Shown: piece by piece, positions 26,505 through 35,087 of the stretch
Numbering within the stretch: position 1 is the stretch's first letter
Layout of the letters: each line of letters begins with the position of its first letter
Source: Solibacteraceae bacterium
Lineage (GTDB): Bacteria > Acidobacteriota > Terriglobia > Bryobacterales > Bryobacteraceae
Assembly: GCA_026984795.1 (NCBI GenBank)
Contig: JALSRK010000073.1
Coordinates: forward strand, 186,001 to 250,000
Direction of reading: 5' to 3'
Length of the DNA stretch: 64,000 nucleotides
The notes under the pieces: model-generated
Told to the model about the DNA's origin: nothing
Databases searched by the model: none
The model's input: only the letters and a program-made list of their open reading frames with translations
Made by a program: the position numbers and the translations under genes

Positions 26505-27965
26505 ATGCGTTATCTCGACTTCGGGGTGCTCCTCGCATATCTGGCCGGCATCACCTGGTTCGGCGCCCGGTTCCGAAAGAGCCAGAAATCGGTCCGGGAC
26601 TACTTCCTCGGCGGCCGCCGCACCCCGTGGTGGGCCATCGCCCTCTCCATCGTGTCGGCGGAAACCAGCACCCTCACCGTGATCGGAACCCCGGCCCTGG
26701 CCTTCGCTGGAAATCTCGGTTTCCTGCAAGTCGTAATGGGCTACCTGCTCGCCCGCGTCGTCATCTCCGTGCTCTTCTTGCCCCAGTACTTCCGCGGCGA
26801 AATGTACACGGCCTACGAGCTGATGCGCCGGCGCTTCGGGGAACGCATCCGCCGGCTGACCGCCGGCCTGTTTCTGGTACTCCGGGCCCTCGCCGAGGGC
26901 GTTCGCGTTTTCGCCATTTCCCTGGTCGTCTCCATCGTGCTGGAAACCGGCGAACTCGCCTCGATTCTCTTGATCGTCGCGCTCACGCTCTTTTACACCT
27001 TCGAGGGGGGCATGACGGCCGTCATCTGGACCGACGTCATCCAAATGGTCCTTTACGTTTCCGGAGCCGTGGTGAGCCTGTTCGTCATTCAGCACCACGT
27101 CGCCGGGGGCTGGCCGGAGATCTACCGCACGGCCCTGGAAGCCGGAAAGCTCCAGGTCTTCGACTTCTCGCTCGGGCCGCCGGCCGAGTTCTTCAGCCGC
27201 ACCTACACTTTCTGGGCCGGTATTATCGGCGGCTGTTTCCTCACCACCGCCAGCCACGGTACCGAGCAACTCATGGTGCAACGGTTGCTGGCGGCGCGCA
27301 ACCAGCGTGAGAGCCGGTTGGCGCTGTTCGGAAGTTGGGCCGTTATCTTCTTCCAGTTCACGCTCTTCCTGGTCATCGGCGTGATTCTGTTCGTCTACTA
27401 CCGCAGCGCCGGCATCGCCGCTCCCGAGCCTCTGGACCGGCTCTATCCCCACTTCGTCTGGAACTACCTGCCTCACGGCGTCGCCGGCCTGGTGACGGCC
27501 GCGATCCTGGCCGCCGCCATGTCGAACCTTTCGGCCGCCCTGAACTCATTGGCTTCGACGACGATCATGGACTTCTACCGCCCGCGCGCCGCCCGGGAGA
27601 CACGTTCCGCCGCGGCTGACGCAAGGCTGCTCCGGGCGGGCCGCGTGGCCACGATTCTGTGGGGCCTCATCCTGGTGGGCATCGGCTTGCTGGCGCGCAA
27701 ATGGGGCTCCGTGCTCGAAGCGGGCCTCTCAGTAGCGTCAGTCCTATATGGTTCGCTACTCGGGGTCTTCCTGCTCGGGGTCCTGGCCCCCCGGGTGGGT
27801 GAGAAAGCCGCCATGGCCGGGATGCTGGCCGGCTTCCTCACCATGCTGGGGATCAAGTTCGGCACCGACGTCGCCTGGACCTGGTACGTCGTCATCGGCA
27901 CCGCTGCGACCTACTTCACCGGCCTAGCCGCCAGTCTCGTCTGGGGGAGGGAAGCAGATGGCTGA
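26505..27965 (+). CDS. Sodium:solute symporter family transporter
   Basis: 486 residues, about 13 membrane helices. SSF-family features include RKSQKSVRDYFLGGRRTPWWAIALSI near the N-terminus, TFEGGMTAVIWTDVIQMVLY in the middle and AILAAAMSNLSAALNSLAS, which corresponds to the conserved sodium-binding helix. It should use the sodium gradient to import a small solute such as a sugar, sialic acid, amino acid or carboxylate; specificity cannot be read. It overlaps the next transporter gene by 8 bases, so the two are coupled. Confidence 0.93.
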   Translation: MRYLDFGVLLAYLAGITWFGARFRKSQKSVRDYFLGGRRTPWWAIALSIVSAETSTLTVIGTPALAFAGNLGFLQVVMGYLLARVVISVLFLPQYFRGEMYTAYELMRRRFGERIRRLTAGLFLVLRALAEGVRVFAISLVVSIVLETGELASILLIVALTLFYTFEGGMTAVIWTDVIQMVLYVSGAVVSLFVIQHHVAGGWPEIYRTALEAGKLQVFDFSLGPPAEFFSRTYTFWAGIIGGCFLTTASHGTEQLMVQRLLAARNQRESRLALFGSWAVIFFQFTLFLVIGVILFVYYRSAGIAAPEPLDRLYPHFVWNYLPHGVAGLVTAAILAAAMSNLSAALNSLASTTIMDFYRPRAARETRSAAADARLLRAGRVATILWGLILVGIGLLARKWGSVLEAGLSVASVLYGSLLGVFLLGVLAPRVGEKAAMAGMLAGFLTMLGIKFGTDVAWTWYVVIGTAATYFTGLAASLVWGREADG

Positions 27966-29334
27966 CCTGGCTCCCGACGGCTTGCGACGCGTCCTCGGTG
28001 TCTGGAGCGCCGTCTCCATCGTCGTCGGCACCATCATCGGTAGCGGCATCTTCCTCGTGCCGTCGAGCATGATTCAACATGTCGGTTCCCCCAAGACCGT
28101 GCTGCTCATCTGGGTCTTCGGCGGCCTGCTGTCGCTCGCCGGCGCCCTCAGCTACGCCGAACTGGCCACCGCCATGCCCGCCGCCGGCGGCGAGTACGTC
28201 TTCCTGCGCGAGGGCTACGGACGTTTCTGGGGATTTCTCTACAACTGGACGATGACCTGGGTGGGCAAGAGCGGCGGCGTGGCGGCGATGGCCACCGGGT
28301 TCACCTATTACCTGGCCAATTTCATTCCGGAGTTCGACATCGTCGTCTACCGCATCGATGCTCCTATCGGGCCCCACGGCGGCCCGCTGGAAATCACTTA
28401 CGGGCAGTTGGCGGCCATCGGTGTGATTGCCAGTCTGGCTTTCATCAACTACTTCGGTGTGCAGGTCGGCGGCCGCGTCCAGGTGGGCGTCACCGCCGCC
28501 AAGGTGGGCCTCATCCTCGCCATCGTCGTCATCGGTCTGGCCTGGAGCGGCTCGGGCGCAGCCAAGCTCTCCACCCGTGTTCCCGCCACCGGCGGCCTCA
28601 CCGGTTTCTTCGCTGCCCTGGTCGCCGCCCTGTGGGCCTACGACGGCTGGAACAACGCCCCGATGGTTGCCTCCGAAGTCCGCCACCCGCAGCGCGACCT
28701 GCCCCGCGCTCTCATCGGGGGCGTCCTGCTGGTCATGGGCGTCTACCTGCTCGCCAACCTCGCCTATTTCTGCGCCTTGTCTGCGCCAGAGATCGCCGCC
28801 AGCGACCGTGTCGCGGCGACGATGATGGAACGGATCTTCGGACCCGCGGGCGCCGCCGCCGTCTCAATCGCCGCCATGGTTTCCATCTATGGGGCCATCA
28901 ACGGCAGTCTGCTCTCGGGCGCCCGTATCCCTTACGCCGCCGCCCGGGACGGGATGTTTTTCCGCTTCCTGGCTTACGTTCACCCCGTCCATCGCACACC
29001 TTCAGCCTCGATTTTCGCCTTGGCCGGCCTGGCCTCGGTACTCGTTCTCAGCGGGCGTTTCGAACAGTTGTTCACCTACGTGATCTTCGCCGAGTGGCTC
29101 CTGTACGGCCTCACTGCGGCCGCCGTCATCGTTCTCCGCGCCCGGCGGCCCGACATGCCCCGGCCCTACCGGACCCTCGGCTATCCCGTGGTACCAGTAC
29201 TTTTCTGCATTGTCGCCGCCGGCCTGCTGATTTCCACGCTCGCCACCTCCCCCCGGGAGTCCCTCATGGGCCTGACCCTCGTTTTGGCTGGCATCCCTTT
29301 TTATTTCTATTGGAAACGCAGGTCTTTGGTATAA
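27958..29334 (+). CDS. APC-superfamily amino-acid permease
   Basis: 458 residues with about 12 membrane helices. The first helix carries the characteristic broken-helix substrate motif VVGTIIGSGIFLVPSS. GALSYAELATAMPAAGGEYV and ALWAYDGWNNAPMVASEV are typical of the amino acid-polyamine-organocation family (LAT-like branch). Probably an amino-acid antiporter or proton-coupled importer. Its start lies inside the end of the symporter gene, an unusual pairing of two unrelated transporters that suggests one nutrient programme. Confidence 0.92.
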   Translation: MADLAPDGLRRVLGVWSAVSIVVGTIIGSGIFLVPSSMIQHVGSPKTVLLIWVFGGLLSLAGALSYAELATAMPAAGGEYVFLREGYGRFWGFLYNWTMTWVGKSGGVAAMATGFTYYLANFIPEFDIVVYRIDAPIGPHGGPLEITYGQLAAIGVIASLAFINYFGVQVGGRVQVGVTAAKVGLILAIVVIGLAWSGSGAAKLSTRVPATGGLTGFFAALVAALWAYDGWNNAPMVASEVRHPQRDLPRALIGGVLLVMGVYLLANLAYFCALSAPEIAASDRVAATMMERIFGPAGAAAVSIAAMVSIYGAINGSLLSGARIPYAAARDGMFFRFLAYVHPVHRTPSASIFALAGLASVLVLSGRFEQLFTYVIFAEWLLYGLTAAAVIVLRARRPDMPRPYRTLGYPVVPVLFCIVAAGLLISTLATSPRESLMGLTLVLAGIPFYFYWKRRSLV

Positions 29335-29406
29335 TGAGGATGCATCGTGGAGGACTCCGGCGGGACGGCCAGGGAGGGAGAAGCTTGGAAGCCGGGACGG
29401 AGCCAT

Positions 29407-29422
29407 GTTCTGATTTCAGAAC
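29407..29422. promoter_or_regulatory. 16-bp palindromic operator-like site 1
   Basis: GTTCTGATTTCAGAAC: arms GTTCTGA and TCAGAAC are perfectly complementary around a TT centre. It sits 6 bases upstream of a -35-like TTGAAA. An exact reverse-complement copy is at 29493-29508. Confidence 0.8.
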
Positions 29423-29428
29423 AGACAC

Positions 29429-29457
29429 TTGAAATCCCTTTGGCAATGCTGTACAAC
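29429..29457 (+). promoter_or_regulatory. Promoter between two palindromes
   Basis: TTGAAA (29429-29434), a 17-base spacer, then TACAAC (29452-29457): 5 of 6 and 4 of 6 consensus bases with ideal spacing. The predicted start is near 29464, between the two 16-bp palindromes and 85 bases before the ATG of the small basic gene. Confidence 0.6.
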
Positions 29458-29492
29458 AACAGGTACGAGAATGTGGTCTCATAGACGTTCTT

Positions 29493-29508
29493 GTTCTGAA
29501 ATCAGAAC
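29493..29508. promoter_or_regulatory. 16-bp palindromic operator-like site 2
   Basis: GTTCTGAAATCAGAAC, the exact reverse complement of site 1 (AA centre instead of TT). Centre-to-centre distance is 86 bases, about eight helical turns. It lies about 30-45 bases downstream of the predicted transcription start, a good position for repression by looping or roadblock. Confidence 0.8.
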
Positions 29509-29548
29509 TGGGTCCCTATTCCCAAGTGATGCTCTCATGGAGTGAAAT

Positions 29549-29758
29549 ATGGACGTAGCAAAAATCCTGGCTGAGTTGCGCCAAGAGCGCGAGCAAATCG
29601 AAGAGGCAATTGTGAGCCTGGAGCGGCTCGCCCACGGGAGGGGAAGGCGCCGCGGCCGTCCGCCCGCGTGGATGACGGCGGCCAAGAAACGCCTCAAGGA
29701 GGCTTCCGAGGCGAAGAAAGCGGCGGCGTCTTCAAAGAAAACGGCCGCTTCGTCATAA
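29549..29758 (+). CDS. Small basic AT-hook-like protein
   Basis: 69 residues. An N-terminal coiled-coil-like helix (DVAKILAELRQEREQIEEAI) is followed by a basic AT-hook-like motif (GRGRRRGRPPAW) and an Ala/Lys/Ser-rich tail (KKAAASSKKTAASS) of the kind seen in bacterial histone-H1-like proteins. It is likely to bind DNA in the minor groove; this is inferred from the RGRPP core. GGAG at 29537-29540 fits the ATG. It has its own promoter bracketed by two palindromes. Confidence 0.7.
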   Translation: MDVAKILAELRQEREQIEEAIVSLERLAHGRGRRRGRPPAWMTAAKKRLKEASEAKKAAASSKKTAASS

Positions 29759-29822
29759 TTGCCGGCCGGGGTGGACAACGGCTGCGGGACAGGGCCGCGG
29801 GGCGTGTGTGTCAGGCCGGCGG

Positions 29823-32156
29823 TTAGTAGAGCAGGTAACGCGCCCGCCGCTTTAGAAAGCCGGCCAGCTCTGCCGCGTAGAGCCTGCTGAGGCGGCGTGG
29901 ATCTTCGCCCTGTTCAAGGGCGGCGAGTACCTTGTGATCGCCGATCAGCCGGGTGCAACGATCGAATTCGATCTTGCCCGGATACAGGTGCACGAGGGCC
30001 GCGGCGATCTCCAGGCCGAGACGTGTGCTGTTGAGGACATCCCGGTCGGTCACCACGAACCGTACGCCGTCGATCCATCGCCCTGCGAAGCGCGAACTCG
30101 CCGGGTGGAAACGGGTGGGGTACGCGCGCACGCCGGCGATATGGCGGCGGTTTAGATAGGCCGCCAGCTCCCGCCCGTCGATCCAGTCGGCCCCGATCTG
30201 TTCGAACGGGCTGTCGGTTCCCCGGCCTACCGAGTAATTGCGGCTTGCCTCCACCAACGCGAGCCCGGGATAGAGCGCGGCCGCGTTCAAGCTCCGCAGG
30301 TTCGGCGACGGGTTCACCCACGTGAGTCCGGTGGCGTCGAACCAATCGCCCCGTTCCCAGCCCTTCATCTTCACGACTTCCAGCTCCGCCCCGATTGCTC
30401 GCTCCGCGTTGGCCATTCGCGCGATCTCGCCCAAGGTCATCCCGTGGCGCACGGGCAGCGAGTGGCAGCCGACGAACGACTTCAGATCCTCGTCGAGCAC
30501 GGGGCCCTCCACGTGCACTCCAGTGATCGGGTTCGGCCGGTCCAGCACCGTGAAGGCGATATCCCGCTTGGCCGCCTCTTCCATGGCATACAGCATCGTG
30601 CACATGTAAGTGTAGAAGCGGGCGCCGGCGTCCTGGATGTCGAAGACGAGCACGTCCAGTCCGGCCAGCATCTCCGCGGTGGGCCGGCGCCGCTTTCCGG
30701 AATACAGGCTCCAGACCGGGATCCCGGTCGCCGGATCCGTGGTGTGCCCGATCTCGGTGGTGTCCAGCTTGCCCCGGATACCGTGCTCGGGGGCAAAGAT
30801 CGCCCGCAGATCGACGCCGGCTTCCACCATCAGGTCCACGTTCCGCTTCCCGTCCCGGCTCAGCCCGGTGTGGTTCGTGATGAGTCCGACCCGTTTGCCC
30901 TGGAGGCGCGCGAATCCTTCCCTGGCAAGAACGTCCAGCCCGGTCAGCACCGTCCCGTTGCGCACGATGTGCCGTTTCGCCCGCGCCAGGGTCTCGTTAT
31001 AGGTGGTCAGGATCACGCCCGGCAAGTCGATCCCCAACGCCGCTGCCGTCACCGTAGCCACCCGGGTCCGCAGGGAGACGACCGAACCGTCGCCGTGGGG
31101 ATGCACCCGATTGGTCATGAGGATCACGTAGGTATGGGTCACCGGGTCGATCCAGAGGGAGGTCCCCGTAAAGCCCGTGTGTCCGTAGGAGCCCAGGGGG
31201 AACAGTTCGCCCCGGTTCGTCGAGAAAGGCGAGTCGATGTCCCAGCCGGCTCCCCGCAGGATCGCCTTGTCGGCCGGCGACTGCGGCGTGATCATCTTGC
31301 GGACGGTCAGCGGCTGCAACACCCGCACGTTTCCCCGGCTCCCCAGTCCCAGCAGCATCTCGGCGAACCGCGCCAGGTCGTCCGCCGTCGTGAACAGGCC
31401 GGCGTGGCCGGCGACCCCGCCCATGTTGCGCGCCGTCGGATCATGCACGATCCCCCGCAGCGGCAGGCGGAACTCAGGCACTTTCTCAGTCGGTGCGATG
31501 CGCCGCCGCAGCTTCTTGGGCGGCTGAAACATGGTGTCCCGCATGCCCAGCGGTCCAAAGAAATGCGTGCGCGCGAACTCCGGCAGCGGCTGGCCGGAGA
31601 CCCGCCGCACGATCTCGCCCAGCAAGATGAAGTTGATGTCGCTGTAGAGGAACCGCTCCCCCGGCTCGGCCACCGGTTCGTCCACCAGCGCCAGCCGGAC
31701 GCCGGTCTCATAGCCCTTCCATTTCGGCTCCAGATCGAGGTCCGGCCGCAGGCCCGAGTAATGGGTCAGCAGATGCCGGATGGTGATGTCGCTCTCGCCC
31801 CCCTGGAACTCCGGCAAGTAGTCTGTTACACGGTCGTTCAGTCGCAGACGCCCCTGTTCGAAGAGCTTCATGATGGAGGGCGCGGTCGCTACCACCTTCG
31901 TCAGCGAGGCGGCGTCGAAGATCGTATCCACCGTCATCCGCTCCTTCCGCGGCACGAGCGATCGGCGCCCATAAGCCTTCCGGTGCAACACGCGGCCGGG
32001 TTGCCCGATCAGCAACACCGCGCCCGGGATGTCCCCGTCTTCCACTGCCTTCTCGACGATCGCGTCAAGGTCTCTTGCCGCCGCCCAGCCGCCCGCCGAC
32101 GCCGCCGCACCTCCCCCGGCCGCCATCATCGTCAACAACGTCAACCACCTCCGCAT
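29823..32156 (-). CDS. Exported serine beta-lactamase-like / NamZ (DUF1343) fusion
   Basis: 777 residues. Signal peptide at about 1-27. Residues about 30-385 form a class-C-type serine hydrolase with S84-L-T-K87 (ASLTKVVA), a tyrosine motif YSDINFILLGE and HTGFTG in place of KTG. Residues about 400-777 form a DUF1343/NamZ domain (VGLITNHTGLSRDG, IFAPEHGIRG, LDRPNPITG). NamZ is an exo-beta-N-acetylmuramidase, and beta-lactamase-like partners often act on peptidoglycan peptides or esters. The fusion therefore looks built for cell-wall turnover or scavenging in the periplasm. The start overlaps the stop of the pterin dehydratase gene by one base (TAATG). Confidence 0.92.
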   Translation of the reverse strand: MRRWLTLLTMMAAGGGAAASAGGWAAARDLDAIVEKAVEDGDIPGAVLLIGQPGRVLHRKAYGRRSLVPRKERMTVDTIFDAASLTKVVATAPSIMKLFEQGRLRLNDRVTDYLPEFQGGESDITIRHLLTHYSGLRPDLDLEPKWKGYETGVRLALVDEPVAEPGERFLYSDINFILLGEIVRRVSGQPLPEFARTHFFGPLGMRDTMFQPPKKLRRRIAPTEKVPEFRLPLRGIVHDPTARNMGGVAGHAGLFTTADDLARFAEMLLGLGSRGNVRVLQPLTVRKMITPQSPADKAILRGAGWDIDSPFSTNRGELFPLGSYGHTGFTGTSLWIDPVTHTYVILMTNRVHPHGDGSVVSLRTRVATVTAAALGIDLPGVILTTYNETLARAKRHIVRNGTVLTGLDVLAREGFARLQGKRVGLITNHTGLSRDGKRNVDLMVEAGVDLRAIFAPEHGIRGKLDTTEIGHTTDPATGIPVWSLYSGKRRRPTAEMLAGLDVLVFDIQDAGARFYTYMCTMLYAMEEAAKRDIAFTVLDRPNPITGVHVEGPVLDEDLKSFVGCHSLPVRHGMTLGEIARMANAERAIGAELEVVKMKGWERGDWFDATGLTWVNPSPNLRSLNAAALYPGLALVEASRNYSVGRGTDSPFEQIGADWIDGRELAAYLNRRHIAGVRAYPTRFHPASSRFAGRWIDGVRFVVTDRDVLNSTRLGLEIAAALVHLYPGKIEFDRCTRLIGDHKVLAALEQGEDPRRLSRLYAAELAGFLKRRARYLLY

Positions 32157-32455
32157 TAGAGCAACTTTCTAGCCAGCGACTCCAGTTTTCCCGCAAGCTC
32201 GACGTCGATCCGCGTAACCCCTCCCGCATCGTGGGTGTAGAGATCGATCGTCACCTTGTTCCAGACGTTCGACCAGTCCGGGTGATGATTCATTCCCTCG
32301 CTGGTCACCGCCGCCGCGGCCATAAACCCAAAAGCGTGGGCGAAGTCGGCGAACCGGTATTCCCGGTGCAGTTTCCCCGCCTCGTAAGTCCAGCCCGGCA
32401 AATCCTTCAACGCCGTCTCGATTGCGGCTGTTTCCAACAGATCTCGCTTGCTCAT
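32156..32455 (-). CDS. 4a-hydroxytetrahydrobiopterin dehydratase (pterin carbinolamine dehydratase)
   Basis: 99 residues from the ATG at 32455, with an AGGAGG-like site immediately upstream; a GTG 15 codons earlier is less likely. The active-site signature TSEGMNHHPDWSNVWNKV is complete. It dehydrates 4a-hydroxy-tetrahydropterin and recycles the cofactor of aromatic amino-acid hydroxylases; some members have other roles. No hydroxylase gene is close. It lies in a minus-strand run SDR - PCD - NamZ fusion, with a one-base overlap to the fusion. Confidence 0.95.
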   Translation of the reverse strand: MSKRDLLETAAIETALKDLPGWTYEAGKLHREYRFADFAHAFGFMAAAAVTSEGMNHHPDWSNVWNKVTIDLYTHDAGGVTRIDVELAGKLESLARKLL

Positions 32456-32496
32456 CTCCCCTCCTTCTGAACGGCTGGCACGCCTCGAGACCTCCG

Positions 32497-33189
32497 TCAC
32501 GCCCGTCCGTAGACCGGTACGAGGGCGCCCGAGACCTCGGCCGCGGCGGGCGAAGCGAGCCAGAAGATCACTTCGGCGACGGCTTCCGGCTTCACCCAGC
32601 GTGAGAAGTCCGCCTGCGGCATGGCCGCCCGGTTCGCCGCCGTATCCATGATGCTTGGCAGCACGGCGTTCACGGTGATGCCGGCGTCGCGGAGCTCCTC
32701 GGCGGTGCAGCGCACCAGCATATGCAAGGCGGCTTTCGCGCAGGCATAAGCCGCCATGCGGGGTGCGGGCTGCTCTCCAGCTCTCGATCCGACGGCGATG
32801 ATGCGCCCGCCGCCGGCCCGTTCCATTGCTTGGGCGGCCGCCTGAATCATCCTGCGGGCGGCACCGAAGTTCAGCTCCATCATCCGCCCCCAGACGCCCT
32901 CCTCCGTCGCTCCGACTGGGGCACCGCCGGCAAATCCTCCCACCAGATGGGCCAGCACGCCGATGCGCTCGTAGCGCCGGGTGACCTCCCGGACCAGGGA
33001 ATCTGCCGCGCCGGGCCCAGTCAGGTCGGCCTCCAGCGGGACGGTGCCGGAGGGCGGCTTCCTGCGTTCCCAGGAACGCGCCGTTCCCACGACCGTGTCG
33101 CCGGCCGCCGCAAAACGCTCCGCCACCGCCTTGCCCAGGGCTCCCGACGCTCCGGTGACGAGCACTACCCGGCCCCTCGCGTCGCTCAT
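32497..33189 (-). CDS. Short-chain dehydrogenase/reductase
   Basis: 230 residues from ATG 33189 with GGAGGAT directly upstream; the longer frame is unlikely. The Rossmann motif VTGASGALGKAVAERF binds NAD(P), and the catalytic Ser, Tyr and Lys are in AVGSRAGEQ and AAYACAKAA. Residues around PSIMDTAANRAAMPQADFSR form the substrate loop; IMDTAANRAAMP resembles enzymes related to quinonoid dihydropteridine-type reductases. That would fit the adjacent pterin dehydratase, but this is inference. First gene of the SDR-PCD-NamZ run. Confidence 0.88.
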   Translation of the reverse strand: MSDARGRVVLVTGASGALGKAVAERFAAAGDTVVGTARSWERRKPPSGTVPLEADLTGPGAADSLVREVTRRYERIGVLAHLVGGFAGGAPVGATEEGVWGRMMELNFGAARRMIQAAAQAMERAGGGRIIAVGSRAGEQPAPRMAAYACAKAALHMLVRCTAEELRDAGITVNAVLPSIMDTAANRAAMPQADFSRWVKPEAVAEVIFWLASPAAAEVSGALVPVYGRA

Positions 33190-33262
33190 ATCCTCCAAGT
33201 CTACCGGATACGGAAAGGCGCCCGGCCGGCCGGGTCCGACCGCCGTCCCGCTACCCGGTATC

Positions 33263-34549
33263 ATGGAAGCGATGGCCCAGCCGCTCCCCAAGCTTCGGAT
33301 GGACCTGGACTTCATGCCCTCGCCCTTCGAGGACCGGCCCGGGCTGCTGATCCGCGATCCTCACTTGTACTCCGATGCCACCCTGATCATCCCTCCTCCC
33401 CTCGTCCAGTGCCTGCAGCGGTTCGACGGCCGGGGCACCGATCTCGATCTCCGCGCCGACCTGGTGCGGCTCACCGGGTCCCTGAACGTAAGCCGCATCC
33501 AGGAGAATCTCGTCGGAACCCTGAGCCAGGCTGGATTTCTCGAAAACGAAACTTTCTTCCGGCTCCGCGACCAGCGCCACCAGGAGTTCTCCGCCGCCCC
33601 GGTCCGGGAGCCCACCCACGCCGGCTCCGCCTACCCGGAAGACCCCGACGAACTGCGGGGGTTCCTCGAAGGCTATCTGGCCCGCGCCGGGGACGTCTCC
33701 GCCGTCGCCGGAGCCGTCGGCGTCGCCGCGCCCCACGTCAGCCCCGAGGGGGGCTGGAAGATGTACGCGGCGGCCTACCGCGCCATTCCGGAAGAAGCGG
33801 CCTCGCGCACCTTCGTGATCCTGGGCACCTCCCACTACGGCCTCCCTGGCCGCTTCGGCCTGACACGGAAACCGTTCCGCACGCCTTACGGGATCGCCGA
33901 AACCGAGACCCGTCTGGTGGAGCGCCTCGCCGAACAGGCCCCGGGCGCCGCCGTCCTTGAGGACTACTGTCACCGGACCGAGCACTCCATCGAGTTCCAA
34001 GTCGTCTTTCTCCAGCACCGTTTCGGGGCGGATATCCGCATCCTGCCCATCTTGTGCGGTTCCTTCTCCGAGAGTGTCGCCTCGGGCCGGCTGCCCGAGG
34101 AGTCCGAGCCCGTCCGCCGTTTCTTCGACGCCCTGGCCGGCCTCGCCGATGAGGAGGGTGACAACCTCTTCTGGGTGCTCGGAATCGATATGGCCCACAT
34201 CGGCCGCCGCTACGGCGACCCGTTCGCCGCCCGGGCCAACCAGGGCGTCATGAGTGAAGTGGCCGAGCGCGACCGCCGCCGGATCGGCCGGCTCGCCGCG
34301 GGCGATCCCGCCGGCTTTTGGCGGCTCGTTTGCGAACGCGAAGACGATCTGAAGTGGTGCGGCTCCTCCCCTCTGTATACCTTCTTCAAAGCCGTTCCGG
34401 ACGCCCGCTGCCTCCTGCTCGGCTACGAACAGTGGAACATTGACGAGGCCAGTGTCGTCACGTTTGGCGCCCTGGCGATGCAGAGGGACCACCAGCCCGA
34501 GGGGCCCGGACCGGACCGGTGCGGCACGTCGGACGAGGGCGCTTCCTGA
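33263..34549 (+). CDS. Memo-like protein (AmmeMemoRadiSam system protein B family)
   Basis: 428 residues if ATG 33263 is used (ATG 33272 also fits). The N-terminal 110 residues hold a small helical domain (LVQCLQRFDGRGTDLDLRAD) of winged-helix or PqqD-like appearance. The rest is a Memo domain (HAGSAYP, APHVSPEGG, VILGTSHYG, RTEHSIEFQVVFLQ, LGIDMAHIG). Memo proteins coordinate copper or iron through conserved His/Asp/Cys residues and belong to a three-part system with an AMMECR1 protein and a radical SAM enzyme. Neither partner is adjacent here. Biochemical role unclear. Confidence 0.88.
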   Translation: MEAMAQPLPKLRMDLDFMPSPFEDRPGLLIRDPHLYSDATLIIPPPLVQCLQRFDGRGTDLDLRADLVRLTGSLNVSRIQENLVGTLSQAGFLENETFFRLRDQRHQEFSAAPVREPTHAGSAYPEDPDELRGFLEGYLARAGDVSAVAGAVGVAAPHVSPEGGWKMYAAAYRAIPEEAASRTFVILGTSHYGLPGRFGLTRKPFRTPYGIAETETRLVERLAEQAPGAAVLEDYCHRTEHSIEFQVVFLQHRFGADIRILPILCGSFSESVASGRLPEESEPVRRFFDALAGLADEEGDNLFWVLGIDMAHIGRRYGDPFAARANQGVMSEVAERDRRRIGRLAAGDPAGFWRLVCEREDDLKWCGSSPLYTFFKAVPDARCLLLGYEQWNIDEASVVTFGALAMQRDHQPEGPGPDRCGTSDEGAS

Positions 34550-34554
34550 GCCCG

Positions 34555-35040
34555 TCACCGCTCCGCAGACCGGCGGACCAGTTGCACCCACTCCGGCTGC
34601 TGGAACGCTGCGCGAATCCGCTCGAGGACGGCCACGGCCCCGCGCAACTCCTTCTTGGAGACCTCGAGCGGCAACTGCCGAAGGAGGTCCGCTTCCCGCT
34701 GACCCATCGCTTCCAGCATCTGGTCTCCCGCGGCGCTCAAACGCACCAAGGTGGAACGCCTGTCCGTGGGATTGGGAGTCGTTTCCACCAGCCCCCGCCG
34801 CCGCAACCGGCTGACCACCGCCTGGATGTACTGGCGCGACACCGAACGCGCCCGGGCCATCTGGGGCAGCGTTTGCGGTCCGTTTCGCCTCAGGCCTGCC
34901 AGAATCTCCCTCATGCCCGCCGTCAGCCCGTCCCGGCCGTGGATCTCGTCACCCGCTGCGCGCAGCCGGTGAAACAGAGCGGAGTTGGCGTGGACGAGAT
35001 TTTCGAGGAGTTCCAGTTTCGCTCCCGACAGCGGCTTCAT
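34555..35040 (-). CDS. MarR-family transcriptional regulator
   Basis: 161 residues from ATG 35040. Winged helix-turn-helix with PQTLPQMARARSVSRQYIQA as recognition region and the wing LVETTPNPTDRRSTLVRLSA, which is the MarR signature. N- and C-terminal helices should form the dimer interface. MarR proteins typically repress stress, efflux or catabolic genes and are released by phenolic or oxidising ligands. It reads toward the Memo-like gene (convergent, five bases apart); no adjacent divergent target is evident. Confidence 0.93.
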   Translation of the reverse strand: MKPLSGAKLELLENLVHANSALFHRLRAAGDEIHGRDGLTAGMREILAGLRRNGPQTLPQMARARSVSRQYIQAVVSRLRRRGLVETTPNPTDRRSTLVRLSAAGDQMLEAMGQREADLLRQLPLEVSKKELRGAVAVLERIRAAFQQPEWVQLVRRSAER

Positions 35041-35087
35041 GCGCACCAGAATAGAGGGGCGCCGCGGCGGTGTCAACAAGGCGCCGG

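Noticed and set aside
29407-29508. LexA box interpretation of the two palindromes
   Set aside because: Known LexA sites have GAAC or GTTC arms with other spacing and orientation, and the downstream gene is not an SOS gene. The regulator is left open.
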